A stretch of DNA of 64,000 nucleotides, taken from NCBI RefSeq assembly GCF_000004075.3, contig NC_026657.2, positions 39,356,732 through 39,420,731 of the forward strand, read 5' to 3'. The notes beneath the pieces are model-generated. The model ran no database searches. It was not told the DNA's origin and worked only from the letters and a program-made list of their open reading frames with translations. How positions within the stretch are numbered: the stretch's first letter is position 1; each line of letters starts with the position of its first letter. Both the position numbers and the translations under genes were made by a program. Positions 37,913-50,908 of the stretch are shown here, piece after piece. The stretch is from Cucumis sativus (taxonomy: Eukaryota > Streptophyta > Magnoliopsida > Cucurbitales > Cucurbitaceae).

Positions 37913-40255
37913 ATGGAGCTGAATGAACACTATTTGTTAGAAGAAGTTTTGGGTTTGAGAAGATCAGAAGTAATGAATTGGGAATTAGCAATCGCTACGG
38001 AAATGAATGGGTGGAATTTTGATTGTTCTGATTCATTGCCAATGGATCAGCAGCACAATGATCTTGCTTATCTTCTGAATGGGGAAGATCAGTATTTGGG
38101 CACGGAGGCGGCGATGGCGGCGGCGGGGAGCACGGGGGATTCGATGTCGTATAGTACGATGGCGGAGACGCCGGGGGGGAGTAGTTTTGAGGTTTATAAT
38201 ATTAGGAGTATGGAAGAGGAGGAACTTGGGATTTTGGAGGATGAGATTCATAATCTTGAAGTTCAAGCTAACAATGATTCTTACTATTGTAAAGTTGAGC
38301 CTGTTGTTGTTGATCAATCTCCTGCAAAAATGCTACCTATTTTCAAAACGGGTGGTAGTAAGAAACTTCAGGGGCAGCCTTCCAAGAATCTCATGGCGGA
38401 GAGACGGCGGAGGAAGCGACTCAACGATCGCCTCTCTATGCTCAGATCCATTGTCCCCAAAATCAGCAAGGTTTCTTTTTTCTTCTTTTTTGTTATTTAA
38501 AACGTTTATTTTTCTATGATTTTTGTGTCAAAATTACCATTTTGTTGTTTTAAAAATACGTTTAAATTTAAGAAAATTCAAAATAACTCAAAATTCAAAA
38601 TAAAATGATGTGTTGGTAATAATGTAGCTCATTCTTTCTTTAGATTCTTTTGTTTTGGGTTCAAGGACCTCTCCTTTCCAGGGATACCTTTTTTTCTCTT
38701 GGCTTTAATCTTTTTTCGCCCCCATTCTTGTATTTTTGTCCGAGAAATGGTTAAAAATGTCAAAATAGATAAATGATTTATATTTCTAAACTATAGCAAA
38801 ATTTTGAATTCTATGTCACTTATAGAGACGAAAGTAACGTTTTTGTATTTTTAATAATAAAAAAAACAAAAAATTAAAATGATTACTAAAAATGAGGATA
38901 TTTTAAACACAAAATACAAAATTTAATTAATTTAATTAGTATATTTTTTGGGGGTGTAGTTTAGCCTTTTAGTTTTTAAAATTTTGGTTAATGTTTGTGT
39001 TTTCACTGATGATGAATTGTTTTAAAAAACGAAATAGATGGATAGAACTGCGATTCTTGCGGATGCAATTGAGTACGTGAAGGAACTGATGGAGAGAATC
39101 CAAATTTTGGAAAAGGAAATTAGTAATTCAAATAAGTTGGGGATTTTGAGATCACATATTGTGAAACCAAATAATGAGTACTTGGTGAGAAATTCAGCTA
39201 AGGTAAGTCAAGAATTTAAATTAAATGAATAATTATGATAATGAATTAATAAGTGATTTGATTTGATTGAATGGAATTAGGGTTTTTGATATTTAATTTA
39301 TACAGTTTAATGTGGAAAGAAGAGAAGAAGAAACAAAGATTGAGATATGTTGTGCAGCAAAGCCAGGGTTATTATTGTCAACAGTAAACACTCTTGAAGC
39401 AATGGGACTTGACATTCAACACTGTGTTATTAGCTGTTTCAATGACTTTGCAATTCAAGCTTCTTGTTCTCCGGTATCTTCATACATATATATTCTCACT
39501 TTCTTTAAGTTAACCTCGTTTTCTAATATAAATAACTAAAAATAGTAGCTTTCATAATTTAACGGTTGTATTTTAAAAAAATGAAGTTATCGTAAAACAT
39601 AGCTAGAAAGAAAGTCGGTCAGAGTTGGTTTTTCTGCTCCAACCAACCACAAGTCAATATGAGAATGGTCGAACAGATTCGACGGTCGATTGATTTTGTT
39701 AGTTTTTTTTTAAAAAATTAGAATTACCTCACAACCTCCTACACGTCAATCGCGTAAGAGGTTAAATTATTGTTTAACTTTCTACACGACCTACAATTCA
39801 AAATGACGGACTTTAGTTCTTTTTAATTTTTAAAAATTAACCAACTTTGGTTCGGTCGTTACGATTTTTGGGGTCCACCAAGTTCATCCCTAAATAGAAG
39901 TACACTCGTTAAGAAAAGAAAAAAAACAAAATCTAATTTTTTTTGGCATGACAATTTAATGGATTCCCTAAATAGAGTTTTGGGTAATTAAGAAAAATCT
40001 TAAAGGTAGAACCATTTTTTATGTGTCAAAAGTTATTGTAAATAAACTTCACTTAAAAGTTTAGTTTAATCTTGATTACGAGCATAGTTAAATTGACGTA
40101 TTCCAAAGAAGAAGAAAAAAATTTATGTTTAAACATTAACCTTTGTTTACATGTGTGTGATGAAATAGGGAAATGAGGTTGGAAGAATGGTGAGCACAGA
40201 AGAAGTTAAGCAAGCATTATTTGAAAATGCTGGATATGGAGGAAAGTGCTTGTAG
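37913..40255 (+). CDS. bHLH transcription factor, bHLH93-like, four exons, 325 aa
   Basis: Exons: 37913-38470, 39038-39202, 39306-39473, 40169-40255, all GT-AG and phase 0. The product starts [14 protein letters not shown] and has a Gly/Ser- and Glu-rich middle. The bHLH domain is at about residues 157-207: basic region [20 protein letters not shown] with the His/Glu/Arg-type contact Glu, then [22 protein letters not shown], the exon 1/2 junction falling in the loop. A C-terminal ACT-like region (about 245-300, [20 protein letters not shown]) follows, ending in [11 protein letters not shown]. This order and the ending closely match Arabidopsis bHLH93 and bHLH61, relatives of ICE1/SCREAM in nuclear control of flowering and development. 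I chose the ATG at 37913 because the upstream in-frame extension has no ATG. Confidence 0.95.
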
Positions 40256-43200
40256 AACCAAAATTCAATTTCAAATTGAGGAGGAAAAGAAAACAATCAA
40301 ATCTCAATGTTTTCAATGAGATTTTGTTTGTTGAATTATTGTTCTTTTTCTTTTTCCAATAATGAATGAATGTGTATGTATTTAATTAAGTCCTTAAAAT
40401 TAGCAAATTATTGCCTTATTAGGAAATAAATTAGAAGTGGATTTCCATTTGCAAGAATTATTGGTCTTTAGAAAGGAAAGCGGTGACATTGTTTACTATT
40501 GCATAAAATATTAGTAATGGATGAGAAATAAAAATGAGAGTTTTATTTATTTATTTATTTTGGCTATAATTTATTTTATTTTGTTTAACTTGGAGACGGG
40601 TAGTGTTTGGCTTTCGAATATATAAAAGATGAATGAAAATATAGCAAAATTTTATATAGATTAGACACGGATAGACTTTTATATTTGATAAAAATGTGAA
40701 ATTTTATTATGTTTTATAAATTTTTTTTAATGGTTTTACTATTTTCTTTTTAAAAAATTATATAAAAAGTAAAATGGTTAAAAATTTATGTAAATAATAA
40801 TAATCTATAAAACTATTCATACAAAAAATAAAAACAAAATATATTAAACAATTACATAATCCAACAAAAGTATTGTTTATTGGAGTATGAAAGAACTCAT
40901 GCATGAGTCCACTTAGCATATTCAAGCCCACTAAATATCTTCAACCCATGAGCCTATACATTTTTCTTTCTTCTTTATTTCAATTATTTGTGTGTTTCAA
41001 CTCTTAAGATTTATTATTATTATTAATTTTAAAAACAAATCAAATAAAATACTAAGAAAATAAACCTAATTCATGACCCTATCTATCGGTCACGACATGA
41101 AAGATCATCATACTCATAAAACATGAAGAAAAAAACATCCAGCGAAAGCATGATCATAAAGTCTCCATATGACAGGTCACATCTCCTTCTCGTAGCTCGT
41201 CAACTTGTCTTTGCCTTCACATTTTTCTAAAAAGTAAAACATGGAAAAAAATGGGTATAAAAATAAGGTGAACATATACTAGTCCATTAAGTGAACTATT
41301 AACTTTCTATTAGGAGATCTCTTAGTCGTATTAGTCATATTATCTCCTAGAAACACACGTCAATCATAAAGTGAACCTAAAGGTACACTTGGCAGTCAAT
41401 CATCCATCAATAGTAGTCCAAAAGTAGTGATCCTAAGGAACCCTGTGCATGATACACTAGCCAAAATAACGTAATCATAAATTATTCAAGATAATTATAT
41501 AACAAAATTATCTTAAAAATTTTAGGTGTTCCAATTATGATATGTTGTAAAGTTACTCCTTTGGAAAAGTCTCATGTAAAGTTTAGCGTTTCATTTGAAG
41601 GATATATAAAACTATGCAGTTGGTTTATATAAATAGGACATAAATTTGCCCGAGGTATTTGGTAATCTACTGTGGAATAAGTTTGCAATGTAATGTAATC
41701 TAAAACTCACGTTTGAACTGATCATTTTAGACCTAATTTGCAATACAAAACTCATCTTATTTCGATATTTGTTAATCTAACCCTATTTTTAACTGTTTTT
41801 ATGCTTCACTCTCTCGTTTTCATTTTGTATTCCATCACTCACACTTTTCAACGCTCATCTATTTTTCAATAATCCAAATTTTGTCCCAACTCTTCAAATA
41901 ACCACGTAATGCAAAGAGTGGTTGTGTTTTCTTTTTAACTTAAGGTTAAAGCAAAGTAAAGTTCTTTATCAATATTCTCAAGCTTTTAATTAAATAATTT
42001 ACCTTTTAAAGATTGGTTTCAAACTAATCATTAGTGTTTAAGGTTGTGTTTAAAAAATTCTCAACCAAATGTAGGGTTTAATCCCAACATCATCGCATGA
42101 TCAAGTTACCCACATTCGTATTAAAAGATATTTTTAAATAAACAGTAATGACGCATAGTATAAGTTACATCTAATCCATGCATTAATTTCTTAAAAAAAA
42201 CCATTTCTTGAAAATTTATATATTTATCACATACTAATCTTTCTTCTTCTTTACCATTAAAATAAAAATAAAAAAACTTAATTATAATAAAATTATTTTC
42301 AAATTAAAAATAACTAAAATATTTACAAATATAACCAAATTTAAATAACGTTGTTATATATATACATAGTGTTGAAATATTTTTTTTGTTATAATATTTA
42401 ATTGTGGGTTTTAATTAGTGAATGTAATTAAATAGTAAATGGGAATTAGCATCCAAAGATTAGGGTAAAGGTTATGATGGTGGCGTGTCTAATCTGACAC
42501 GTCACTAGACATTCCAGCAAGGCAAACATGATTCCATTTCCCATTTTCATTACTTTCCCTTCCACTATTGGGTTAGGGTTACCAAATGCACCCCATTTAT
42601 ACTTTTAAACCATATCCACACATACACACATATATTATATATATCATAATCATATTCGGTCGGGTGATGTCTCGTGATATATTTTAGTAGTTATTTACTT
42701 TTCTAAATAGAATAATTTAATTATAAATGATGTGACAAAAAAAGTAAGATGCATAAAGATAGATACAACTTGAAATGCAATTACGTATTATGTTATATCA
42801 TATATTGGAGACGTGTATTTTTTTTTTATGATTTTAAAATTATGTTAGTTTTAGAATTTTATTAGATATTTAACTCAACTTTTTCTTTTTCTTAAGAAAT
42901 AAAGAAAAATATGTTTGCCCTCTATCTTTAATCACCTACTATGTAGTGGAATAAATTCATTTGAAAAAGACCCCAACCTAATTTTTGCTTTCAAATTCCA
43001 CGAGGTTGCCACTAAAAATACCACTTTTTAACTTCCTATATTCATTAAGCATAACGTAAATATTATTTCAACCCTAACTTTTCGATCATATCAATTTAAA
43101 TCTTAAACTAATAATTATTTTATCAATTTATAAATCTCAAACTTTTTAAGATGGTATCAATTTAAACTTCAAAATAATAGTTATATCAAATTAGACATTG

Positions 43201-45540
43201 AACTTTCGTAAGTTTATCACATTAAACCTTGAACATTACAAATATATCGATTTTGAACCCTCAACTCTATAAGTGCATTCGAATAAAATATAATTAAGAG
43301 TTTAAATCGATACAATTATTAGTTTTGAATTTACCTTAATTAGTTTTGAATTTACCTTGAAATTATTTAAATTAATATAAGTCGTAGTTATTTTAGGAAG
43401 AAATTGTTGTTTTTAATTTTTTTTTCTTTTTTCAAAAATAACATCTTTTTTAATAATTTATTTTTTCGAACTTTTCCTATTTATATTATGCTAATAATTT
43501 GGAAGTACCAATAATTTATTCTACAAATTTGTCAAATTTACCCAAATATTTTCATAGTATGCAATAATAACTTTATGTGATAAATTTAAGAATTTGTGAC
43601 AATAAAAATTATTATAAAAAAAAAAACTTCTAAAAATATATCATTAAAAAACAAGTGTAAATGACTATTTATGTTTATCATGAAACATACGAGTGTAGAT
43701 AATAATCTTGATCCATCGATTATAAATATTTTAGTTTGTTTTACTATATCTAATAGTAATCCAGAAAAGATTAAGATTTAATTAGAATAACAAACGCTAT
43801 TAAATGTCACGTTTTGGGGAAGAATCCATCATTTGATGTTTATCATAACTATAAGCGAAATGACTAAAATACCCGTGCATAAAAGAATTATCCTATGGAT
43901 CATAATTAGATGTCCTTTATGGGTTCATATCATATTTCTTTTTTGTTTGTAATAAGTGGGAGTGGGTGAGAAGTTTAGGAATTTGAACATTTAATTAAGT
44001 GACAAATTAATTAAAAGCATGCACCATCATTAAAGGGAAAGAATTGTGTCTCAAAAGATTGATTATTGATGTTAATAGGGTAATGTAATTAAACAAATTA
44101 ATTCAAAACATTAGGATATAACTAAACTAATTTTACATGAAAGTTTTGACAAGAATTAAAGAGGCTTATCCTATAATTGATCGATGGGAATGATGATAAT
44201 GTTTTGATTAAATATAGATAATTGATGTGATATACTTTGGCCAATTGTTTTTATTTTATTTAAACATTACACTTTTTACATAATTAATTCCACTAAAGTT
44301 TTCAATTTTATTACAAAGTTGACACAATTAATTTATTTATTATATGTTCTAACAAGACTCTTAGATATAACAAAACTTTTATATCCTATTTTAATACAAA
44401 AATTATTATTATATGCAATTCATTAAATAAATAAAAAAAATTCTAAGTTCCGTTGGTAAGTATTTGATTTTTCATTTTTTTTATATATTTTAAAAATTAA
44501 GATTGTAAATATTTTTATTATCTATAAATTTACTTATTCATTTGTTATAACTTTTTGCCGATTCTTTTCAAATCAAAACTAAATAAGAGATAGTTTTAAG
44601 AAAACTTATTTGGTTTTAGGTATTTGAACTAAATAAAGAAAAGAAATGGGTATAATTTTTAAATTAAAAAATCAAGTAGTTATCAAACAAAAGTAAATTT
44701 CATATAATAGTTTTCATATTTTTTTACTGCCTACTTTTTTAAACTTAACGTGAAATGTAGTATCGATAATTTTAATTTAAAAACAAAAAATCTAATAGTT
44801 TCTAAACATATTAAGTTATAAATATACATTTTTGGAGTTTATCCTTTATCTATCACTGTAAACTTTATCGCTTACAATTTATTTTAAAATTTTGACAAAA
44901 TATTTTAAAATGTTATAGTAATTCAGGATGTTTCCAATCACATCCTTGCTGTCTTTTCACTTTCTATTCAATTGTTGCTTTAAAAATAGTTTAGAAACAT
45001 TGAAAACATTTAAGAAATTGATTTTGTATTCCTCTAGATATTTTGCATGCAAGAAGAGAATCAACCATTGTTTTGTGTTTAGTTTTGGTGGGGCTCTTTT
45101 GAGTAGGAATGGCAAATATACATTCTGAAATGGAAGGTTATCAACATTCAATTTAAGAACCAAATTTTAAATTGTCACGTCCTCCTACATTTTTCTTATT
45201 TTTTTTGTTCATTATGATTTGAATGAATTTTCCAACATTTATAACATTCCTCTTTTAAATATTTAAAATGAAAACATATAGTAAAATGGTAATTAAGTTT
45301 AAACTCTAGGTAAAGATGAAAAATGACTTTACCAAAACAAGACAAGAGCATTTAAAATAAACAATAATCTCAAAAGTGGAAACTTAGCTTTAATTGAGTG
45401 GAAAGATATTTTAATATTATCATCTATATATATATAATGTATATAGAGTCCCGTTTAGATCCGTACTGTACGTAAAATTGAAAGAAAACCCATTTAGAAT
45501 AATAATAAATAGAAAGAGAAGAAAAGAGGGTTTAATTTAA
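40256..45540. other. AT-rich spacer, no gene seen
   Basis: Includes the bHLH 3' flank. 41090-41460 is less AT-rich (CATGAAGAAAAAAACATCCA, CTCCTTCTCGTAGCTCGTCA) and looks like a fragment of a dispersed retroelement, though no coding part is visible. A bZIP-type TGACACGTCA lies at 42495-42504. The rest is low-complexity A/T. Confidence 0.45.
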
Positions 45541-45548
45541 TATAAATA
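45541..45548 (+). promoter_or_regulatory. TATA box of the small membrane-protein gene
   Basis: TATAAATA, with a second CATAAATAA at about 45560, lies 45-65 bases before the ATG at 45605, so the leader must be short. Confidence 0.5.
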
Positions 45549-45604
45549 AATTTGTGTGCATAAATAAAAATGGTTGGGAGTGGAAATGAAGAAAAGAAAT
45601 TGAA

Positions 45605-46104
45605 ATGAGAGATAGAGAAATGGAGTATGATAATCGCGAAGCACAGGATCCGGCCTCTCTAAGCTTTCCAGTTGGTTTAGTTCTTTTGTTAACGTTTTTG
45701 TTTTGTATGTGTTGTTTCTTTTGCTGTTGTCTTCACTGGGAGAAGCTCCGATCCTTTCTTGGCTGCCCCGATCATCTCCACCACCACCATCCTCCCATTC
45801 CCCAGCCCCAATCCCCGCCCCCGATAAAGTTTCGCCTATTCACTCGGTGCGTCCTTTTCTTCATTTCTTCATTATTTTAAATACCATAATCCAATTTGTT
45901 TTCTTATATATACGTTTAACTAATCTTTCCTTCTTCGTCTATTATTCTCTTAACAACCAGAAGATATGGAAGGAGAATCGGCCGCAAAGCGTATCCGTGT
46001 TGATGCCCGGCGACGAGGTTCCGAGGTTTATAGCAATGGCGTGTCCGGCGTTGGTGGAAATTGTAGTACAAAAACCTTCGCAAAGTATTTCAGATAATCC
46101 TTAA
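45605..46104 (+). CDS. Small single-pass membrane protein, At5g65660-like, about 129 aa
   Basis: Exon 1 starts at 45605 and encodes a short acidic head, a hydrophobic Cys-rich span (about residues 21-43: FPVGLVLLLTFLFCMCCFFC) and HWEKLRS, then a His/Pro/Gln-rich stretch. Exon 2 (45961-46104) encodes SVSVLMPGDEVPRFIAMACP and ends SISDNP. Both parts match the plant family annotated as uncharacterised protein At5g65660 (hydroxyproline-rich type). Function unknown; a one-span membrane protein is inferred. The join is odd: the best donor (CACTCG/GTGCGT, exon end 45846) shifts the frame, while the donor TGC/GTCC (exon end 45850) keeps it. I used the latter. A second possible start is at 45620. Confidence 0.75.
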
Positions 46105-46957
46105 TTATTCTCTGTAGCCTTCCCTCTTTAATTAATTAAATACTGCTTTTTTTTTTTCTTCTTTTTAATTATAAGGTTTTTGTGCATATATATTATATTA
46201 CAATATATAGATGTGCATTTGAATATTCCTTTGGAATTTCTACCAATGTTCAAATGTTTCTTTTGATTTAATTTTAAATTATTAAGTGACCAAACACACT
46301 TCCATTTAATTATTTTTTTTTGGATGTCCTAAATGGTTCGATTAATATCATAGATAAAGGTATTAATCAATTTTAATCTATTGTTATAAATTTTGATATT
46401 TTATTCTATTTATTAAATATTTTTCGATGTTTTAAAGTTTTTTTTTTTTTTTTTTTGTTTAGACATATTCTTTAGTTTGGTTGGATGCACTAATGGCAGT
46501 GTTGTATTGTGTTTGCATTGAATGATTAAATAGAGCTTATCATGATTGATCCTTTTTTTCCTTTTGTCCTCTTCCTAAAGATATGTTGTGTATAAGCTTT
46601 GTTTTATATGCTATTTTGGAGGTTTTCATTCATCGAACTATATCCAATTATAATTCAAAATGATTACAAACTTTTATTATCTATTTTTTTAATATACAAT
46701 ATAAATAAATAAATAAATAAAATTAACATTAAACACAATAAAATTTATCTTTTAATGTTTATTTTATATAAAATGAGATGCAAAAGATGAATGATGTTTT
46801 TTTTTTTCCTCTTTAAATTTGACTCGACACATCCTCAACTTTCTTATATTGAGTGATCTATTTGTACACAAAAATAATATAAAAATATAGAATATATCTA
46901 CAAATTGCAACTAATATTAAGTTGAAGAATAATTATAATTGATGATCATTTAAAAAT
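46105..46957. other. AT-rich 3' flank, no gene seen
   Basis: Contains T runs (for example 46438-46456) and an AAAT microsatellite near 46707-46722. No gene is supported. Confidence 0.5.
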
Positions 46958-47018
46958 AATAATTAAGAATGTAGTAATATTAAAAAAATTCCAAATATAG
47001 TAAAATTATGGATAATAA
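46958..47018. repeat. Half copy of the foldback repeat
   Basis: AATAATTAAGAATGTAGTAA and the next 40 bases match the left end of the foldback family. The right arm is missing: the homology stops where the less AT-rich sequence at 47020 begins. Confidence 0.5.
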
Positions 47019-47019
47019 A

Positions 47020-47240
47020 TGGGCTAGTGGCGGCCCATTTGGGATGAGGCCCATCGTGGAATGATTTTGATATAGGAGGCGTGGCGGCAAATGGCGTGAG
47101 TTGATTGGATATAAGGTAGAGTACACACGCGCCGTATTATGCGCATGCTTTAACTCCGGTTCTTCAGCAGGCTGTCTTGAGAATCATATTGTCTATGGCC
47201 CTCTCCTCTCACACCCATTTTTATAGAGACCATTTTGCAA
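47020..47240. promoter_or_regulatory. Promoter-like, less AT-rich stretch without a visible gene
   Basis: GGCGGCCCATTTGGGATGAGGCCCATCG places two GGCCCA-type (site II-like) words about 18 bp apart, followed by ACACGCGCCGTATTATGCGC and a CT-rich run near 47200. Such a set is typical of active plant promoters, but no convincing coding exon follows on either strand. Confidence 0.3.
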
Positions 47241-48945
47241 AAGTCATTGATAAACAATAGGGTGGGAATTTAATCATTTTAGAAAGCAAAAATTATAATA
47301 TTGTTTTTATTTAAAATAGGTATTTTTCACATGTTTGGGTGTATCGTGAAAATTCCTTTAAATATTTATATAAATTCACGTAAACATTTGGACTCAAGGA
47401 CATCCAAGTTCTTCCACAACTTCACATGCCTGACCATTGGATGTTTTCTTTGACCGTCGTAATATTGGACAGTTACCATTGTTATTATATGACCGCTGGT
47501 AGCCTCCTCCATCCACAATATGCACCCACCTCTCTTCTTATTTGACACATAGCAAACATTCCAAGCTCTATCAACTTCTCCTTCTCTACCTATTTCACCA
47601 AATTCTATTTTTTTTTTTTTTTTGGGTTAGTTTTTCGAGCAAACAAATATCTATTAAGTATTGGTATATATATTAGTTGGTTTAAATGCAAGTTTTTAGT
47701 GACGAAATTAGAAGTTGTTTTATCCTTGGAACGATGAGACACCTGAAATTTGTTTGCACATGTGAGTAGAGTTGAGAAATGTTTTAAATAGAGCGAGATT
47801 CACGGCTTAACCAGTTTATAATGTGCTTTTGTTTTGTAAGTTTTCTAACAACAACGCATAGCTTCATCAAAATGCAACAACAACAATTACATTCTTGAAA
47901 TTTTAATAATAACAATTGAATCTCTAAACTTTTAAAAGTATTAAAATTTGACCCTCAAACTTATAATAATGGTAGAAATTGAACTTACAAATCATGAAAA
48001 CTTATATAATAAGTGTAATTTAATTTATATAAATACTTAAGTTGAAGGGGTTGAATTTTAATTTTAAAAGTTTGAAGATATAATTGCAAGTACCACGGTT
48101 AAAAGACACACTTTCTTTAAATAATAAAATCTCATCAACTTTAAAGTTATAAATTTGATTATCTCACCTTATATCGTAAATACTATAGTCATTATATAAT
48201 CAAAACTTAGAATCAAGTTTTATGATATTAAATTGTTACAATATTAAAATTATAGAGATTAAATTATAACGAATTTAAAAGTACATATATTAAGTTGTTA
48301 TATACTAAAAATAAGTTGTTATATACGAAATTGATTTAGTCGTATACAATAAGTTGATTTGAAGTTTGGTCTTAGATGGCACAAAATAAAGTTTCTTAAA
48401 GCCTTTGGCAATTTGCTTTGGGCTAGAGATTGTTTCCCTCATCCGCATGTTTGAATATTTTGGTCGAGTCTAATTGTTCGGAGATCATGAATATGTTGAA
48501 CAAGACTACAATTAAATTTTATGTAGAGGCTATGGTTTCCATTGTGGTCAGAGTATGTTGATCCATTGTATTGCACAAAAAGCTTCAAAGGATCGAGTGT
48601 CTTCTCTACTCTTTCTTCTTCTTATCACGAGTTGTTCAACACGACTATAGTTCGTGTTATCCCTCTGTACTAATTGTTTGGGTTTGATAGTTGATCTTTT
48701 GACATAAAAGTGGTTTTAAACTAAAGTATAGTATTTGCTTTGGAAAAAAACGTTTTTGATAGGAAGGTGTTAGCTGTGTCGGCCACATCAGAGAATGAAA
48801 TAGCAATTATAAAAAGTAAACAAATTGATAATTGGAGTGTGAAGGAGTTGAAGTAAAGTAAAGGAAGAGAGGTGGAGATTTTTCTTAAATATATTTAAGA
48901 AAACATTTTTCAATAGAAGTTTATTAATAATAAATATAAGGAGAT
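47241..48945. other. Spacer, no gene seen
   Basis: A minus-strand 60-codon open frame at 47366-47548 has Gly/Asn-rich text in a neighbouring frame that faintly recalls copia gag, but too weakly to call. Otherwise AT-rich. Confidence 0.4.
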
Positions 48946-48947
48946 AG

Positions 48948-49390
48948 GAATGTTTACGGATCAGTTCGGTTCGGTTTGAAGCGAAAATCGTACCGAACCA
49001 AAAAATACAAAAAAAAATCTCATCATAAATCGAACTGAACCACTCATTTGTCTCAAACTGAATCAAAATCGAACCGTTTATGCGTAGATATTATAATTGA
49101 AATCATTTATGAACATTGTACATAAATAAAAGACATAGACAAAGTTTGAAAGTACATCAAAATAATTCATACAAAATTACACTTTTATATATATATATAA
49201 AAATAAATAAATAAGTGATTGATTCGATTTTAGAATCAGTTTAATGTTTTAAATTAAACTGAACCAAATAATAATTTATTTCAATTTAACACAAACTGGA
49301 TCGATTCGTACGCATTCGGTTCTAGTTCAGTTTTAGTTTCGTTTGTCAGTCGATTCGATTTTAAACTTTTTTTTTTTACATCCTTAACGG
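48948..49390. repeat. Repeat with CGGTTCGGTT words at both ends, possible MITE
   Basis: Left part: GATCAGTTCGGTTCGGTTTG and CGTACCGAACCAAAA. Right part: GCATTCGGTTCTAGTTCAGT and CGATTCGATTTTAAAC. The outer ends, AGGAATGTTTA and TACATCCTT, are loosely inverted. GGTTCGGTTT-rich non-coding elements are common in plant genomes. Borders are approximate. Confidence 0.4.
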
Positions 49391-49917
49391 AAGATATCTT
49401 TTCAATAAAGTCTATTACAAATAGATTTGGTTACATATACCATTTGTCAAACAATAATAGATGTTTTACCGATAAAACCTTCTAAATTTGGTCAATGAAA
49501 ACAGGATCAATATGCTAATTGGGCCACATTTTGTGGGCCATCAAATTTGACTGGGCTGATGTGTGGTGGTTGTTTAATATGGACCTCTTCCGTTTTCGTG
49601 GACCGTCATTTCTCTAAGCCATCACAAGGAAACCCAATAAGTATTGTCCATATTTGTTCTCTAACAATAGTGAGAAAATGGTCGAACCGATACGGTTCAT
49701 ATCAGTTGAGTTGGGTTCATTTTGAAAACTATCGTATATTTATTCGTGGAATAATGTGAAAAAGAATACATTTTTCGAACCCTAGTTATCATATCAGATC
49801 AATTAGATTGTTTTATTTTATGTATTTCATTTTCAATAAGAAACACTACAGTATGTAGTCAATAAAAATACGTTTGTTTGATTAATTGCATCATCATTTT
49901 ATGATTCAATAAGAAAC
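49391..49917. other. Spacer, no gene seen
   Basis: 49520-49600 holds GGGCCACATTTTGTGGGCCA and CTGGGCTGATG, again site II-like words, and a 70-codon open frame of no recognisable content. Confidence 0.4.
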
Positions 49918-50068
49918 AACGAATAAACTATTTGTTTTTAATCAATGTACACAACCCAATACACACAGTATCCAAGGTAGATCGAAAGTATAATGGATAG
50001 ATCCCATAACGAATAAACTATTTGTTTTTAATCAATGTACACAACCCAATACACACAGTATCCAAGGT
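49918..50068. repeat. Direct duplication of 61 bp, 90-bp period
   Basis: The unit AACGAATAAACTATTTGTTT through CAGTATCCAAGGT occurs at 49918-49978 and again, identical, at 50008-50068, with a 29-bp spacer. Identity suggests that the event is recent. Confidence 0.8.
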
Positions 50069-50864
50069 GAAAGAATATTTGATAAAATGATAAAGACTTT
50101 TCTTGCACAACTTCAACCCTCCCCCAAGTAGTTTCATCATTATACAACAGAATCCAAAGATAAAATTCAAGTCATGCATAGGGAAGAGGAAAATGATGAA
50201 AGGGAAATTTCAATAAATAATATGTGTGTGTATATATATTATTTTATTATTGTTTTCTAAAAAATTAAATATATTTAATTATTTCTTATAGGCAAATTAC
50301 AAAAATCGTCTATTAAATAAATTGACGTGTAACGAACTACTGCCTGAAAGCGGTTAACACAACTCCACCCTTTTCGCTCAAAACAAAAAGACAACAAGAT
50401 TAGAGATAGAGATACAAAATGAAGAAGACAAGTAATAATAAATTACCCATTTTTGCACCAACACCATTGCTCAAATCCAACTTAGTCTAACACGGTGACG
50501 TGCTTATATGATGGTAAGATTTTGCTATCACTGTCAACGTACTTTAGTTTTCTACTTAACATTCTTTGTTATTTATACTCTCTTGCCTATTCTAAATCTT
50601 TCAATATAAAACAAAAATGACATATTTGTTATATATGTTTTGACATTTGCTTACGAATTTAAGCATCGTTAGTTTGAGAATACAATTTGTTTTTAGTTTG
50701 ATAAATTGGTGTGAATTAATTTTTAATAAGGGCATGAGAAAGCTTACCAAATATGTTGGGTGAAGCAGTCAAACGTGGCTTTCCACTAATAGCCAACCAT
50801 CTCTGAATTTACAAATTTGACCCTTCACTTCCTAATTTTGACATAATATATAAATATCCAAATC

Positions 50865-50908
50865 TGACGTGGCGCTATATAGCCGCCAGCTTGGATACAA
50901 TATAAAAG
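50865..50908 (+). promoter_or_regulatory. Promoter-like set: TGACGTGGC, GCTATATAGC palindrome, TATAAAAG
   Basis: TGACGTGGC (50865-50873) carries an ABRE/as-1-type core. It overlaps a 10-bp palindrome GCTATATAGC inside GGCGCTATATAGCCGCC, and a good TATA word, TATAAAAG, lies at 50901-50908. No coding exon is visible downstream within about 3 kb. Confidence 0.35.

Noticed and set aside
47366-47548. Possible copia gag fragment
   Set aside because: A Gly/Asn-rich string appears in one frame, but there is no CX2CX4HX4C knuckle and no neighbouring retroelement sequence.
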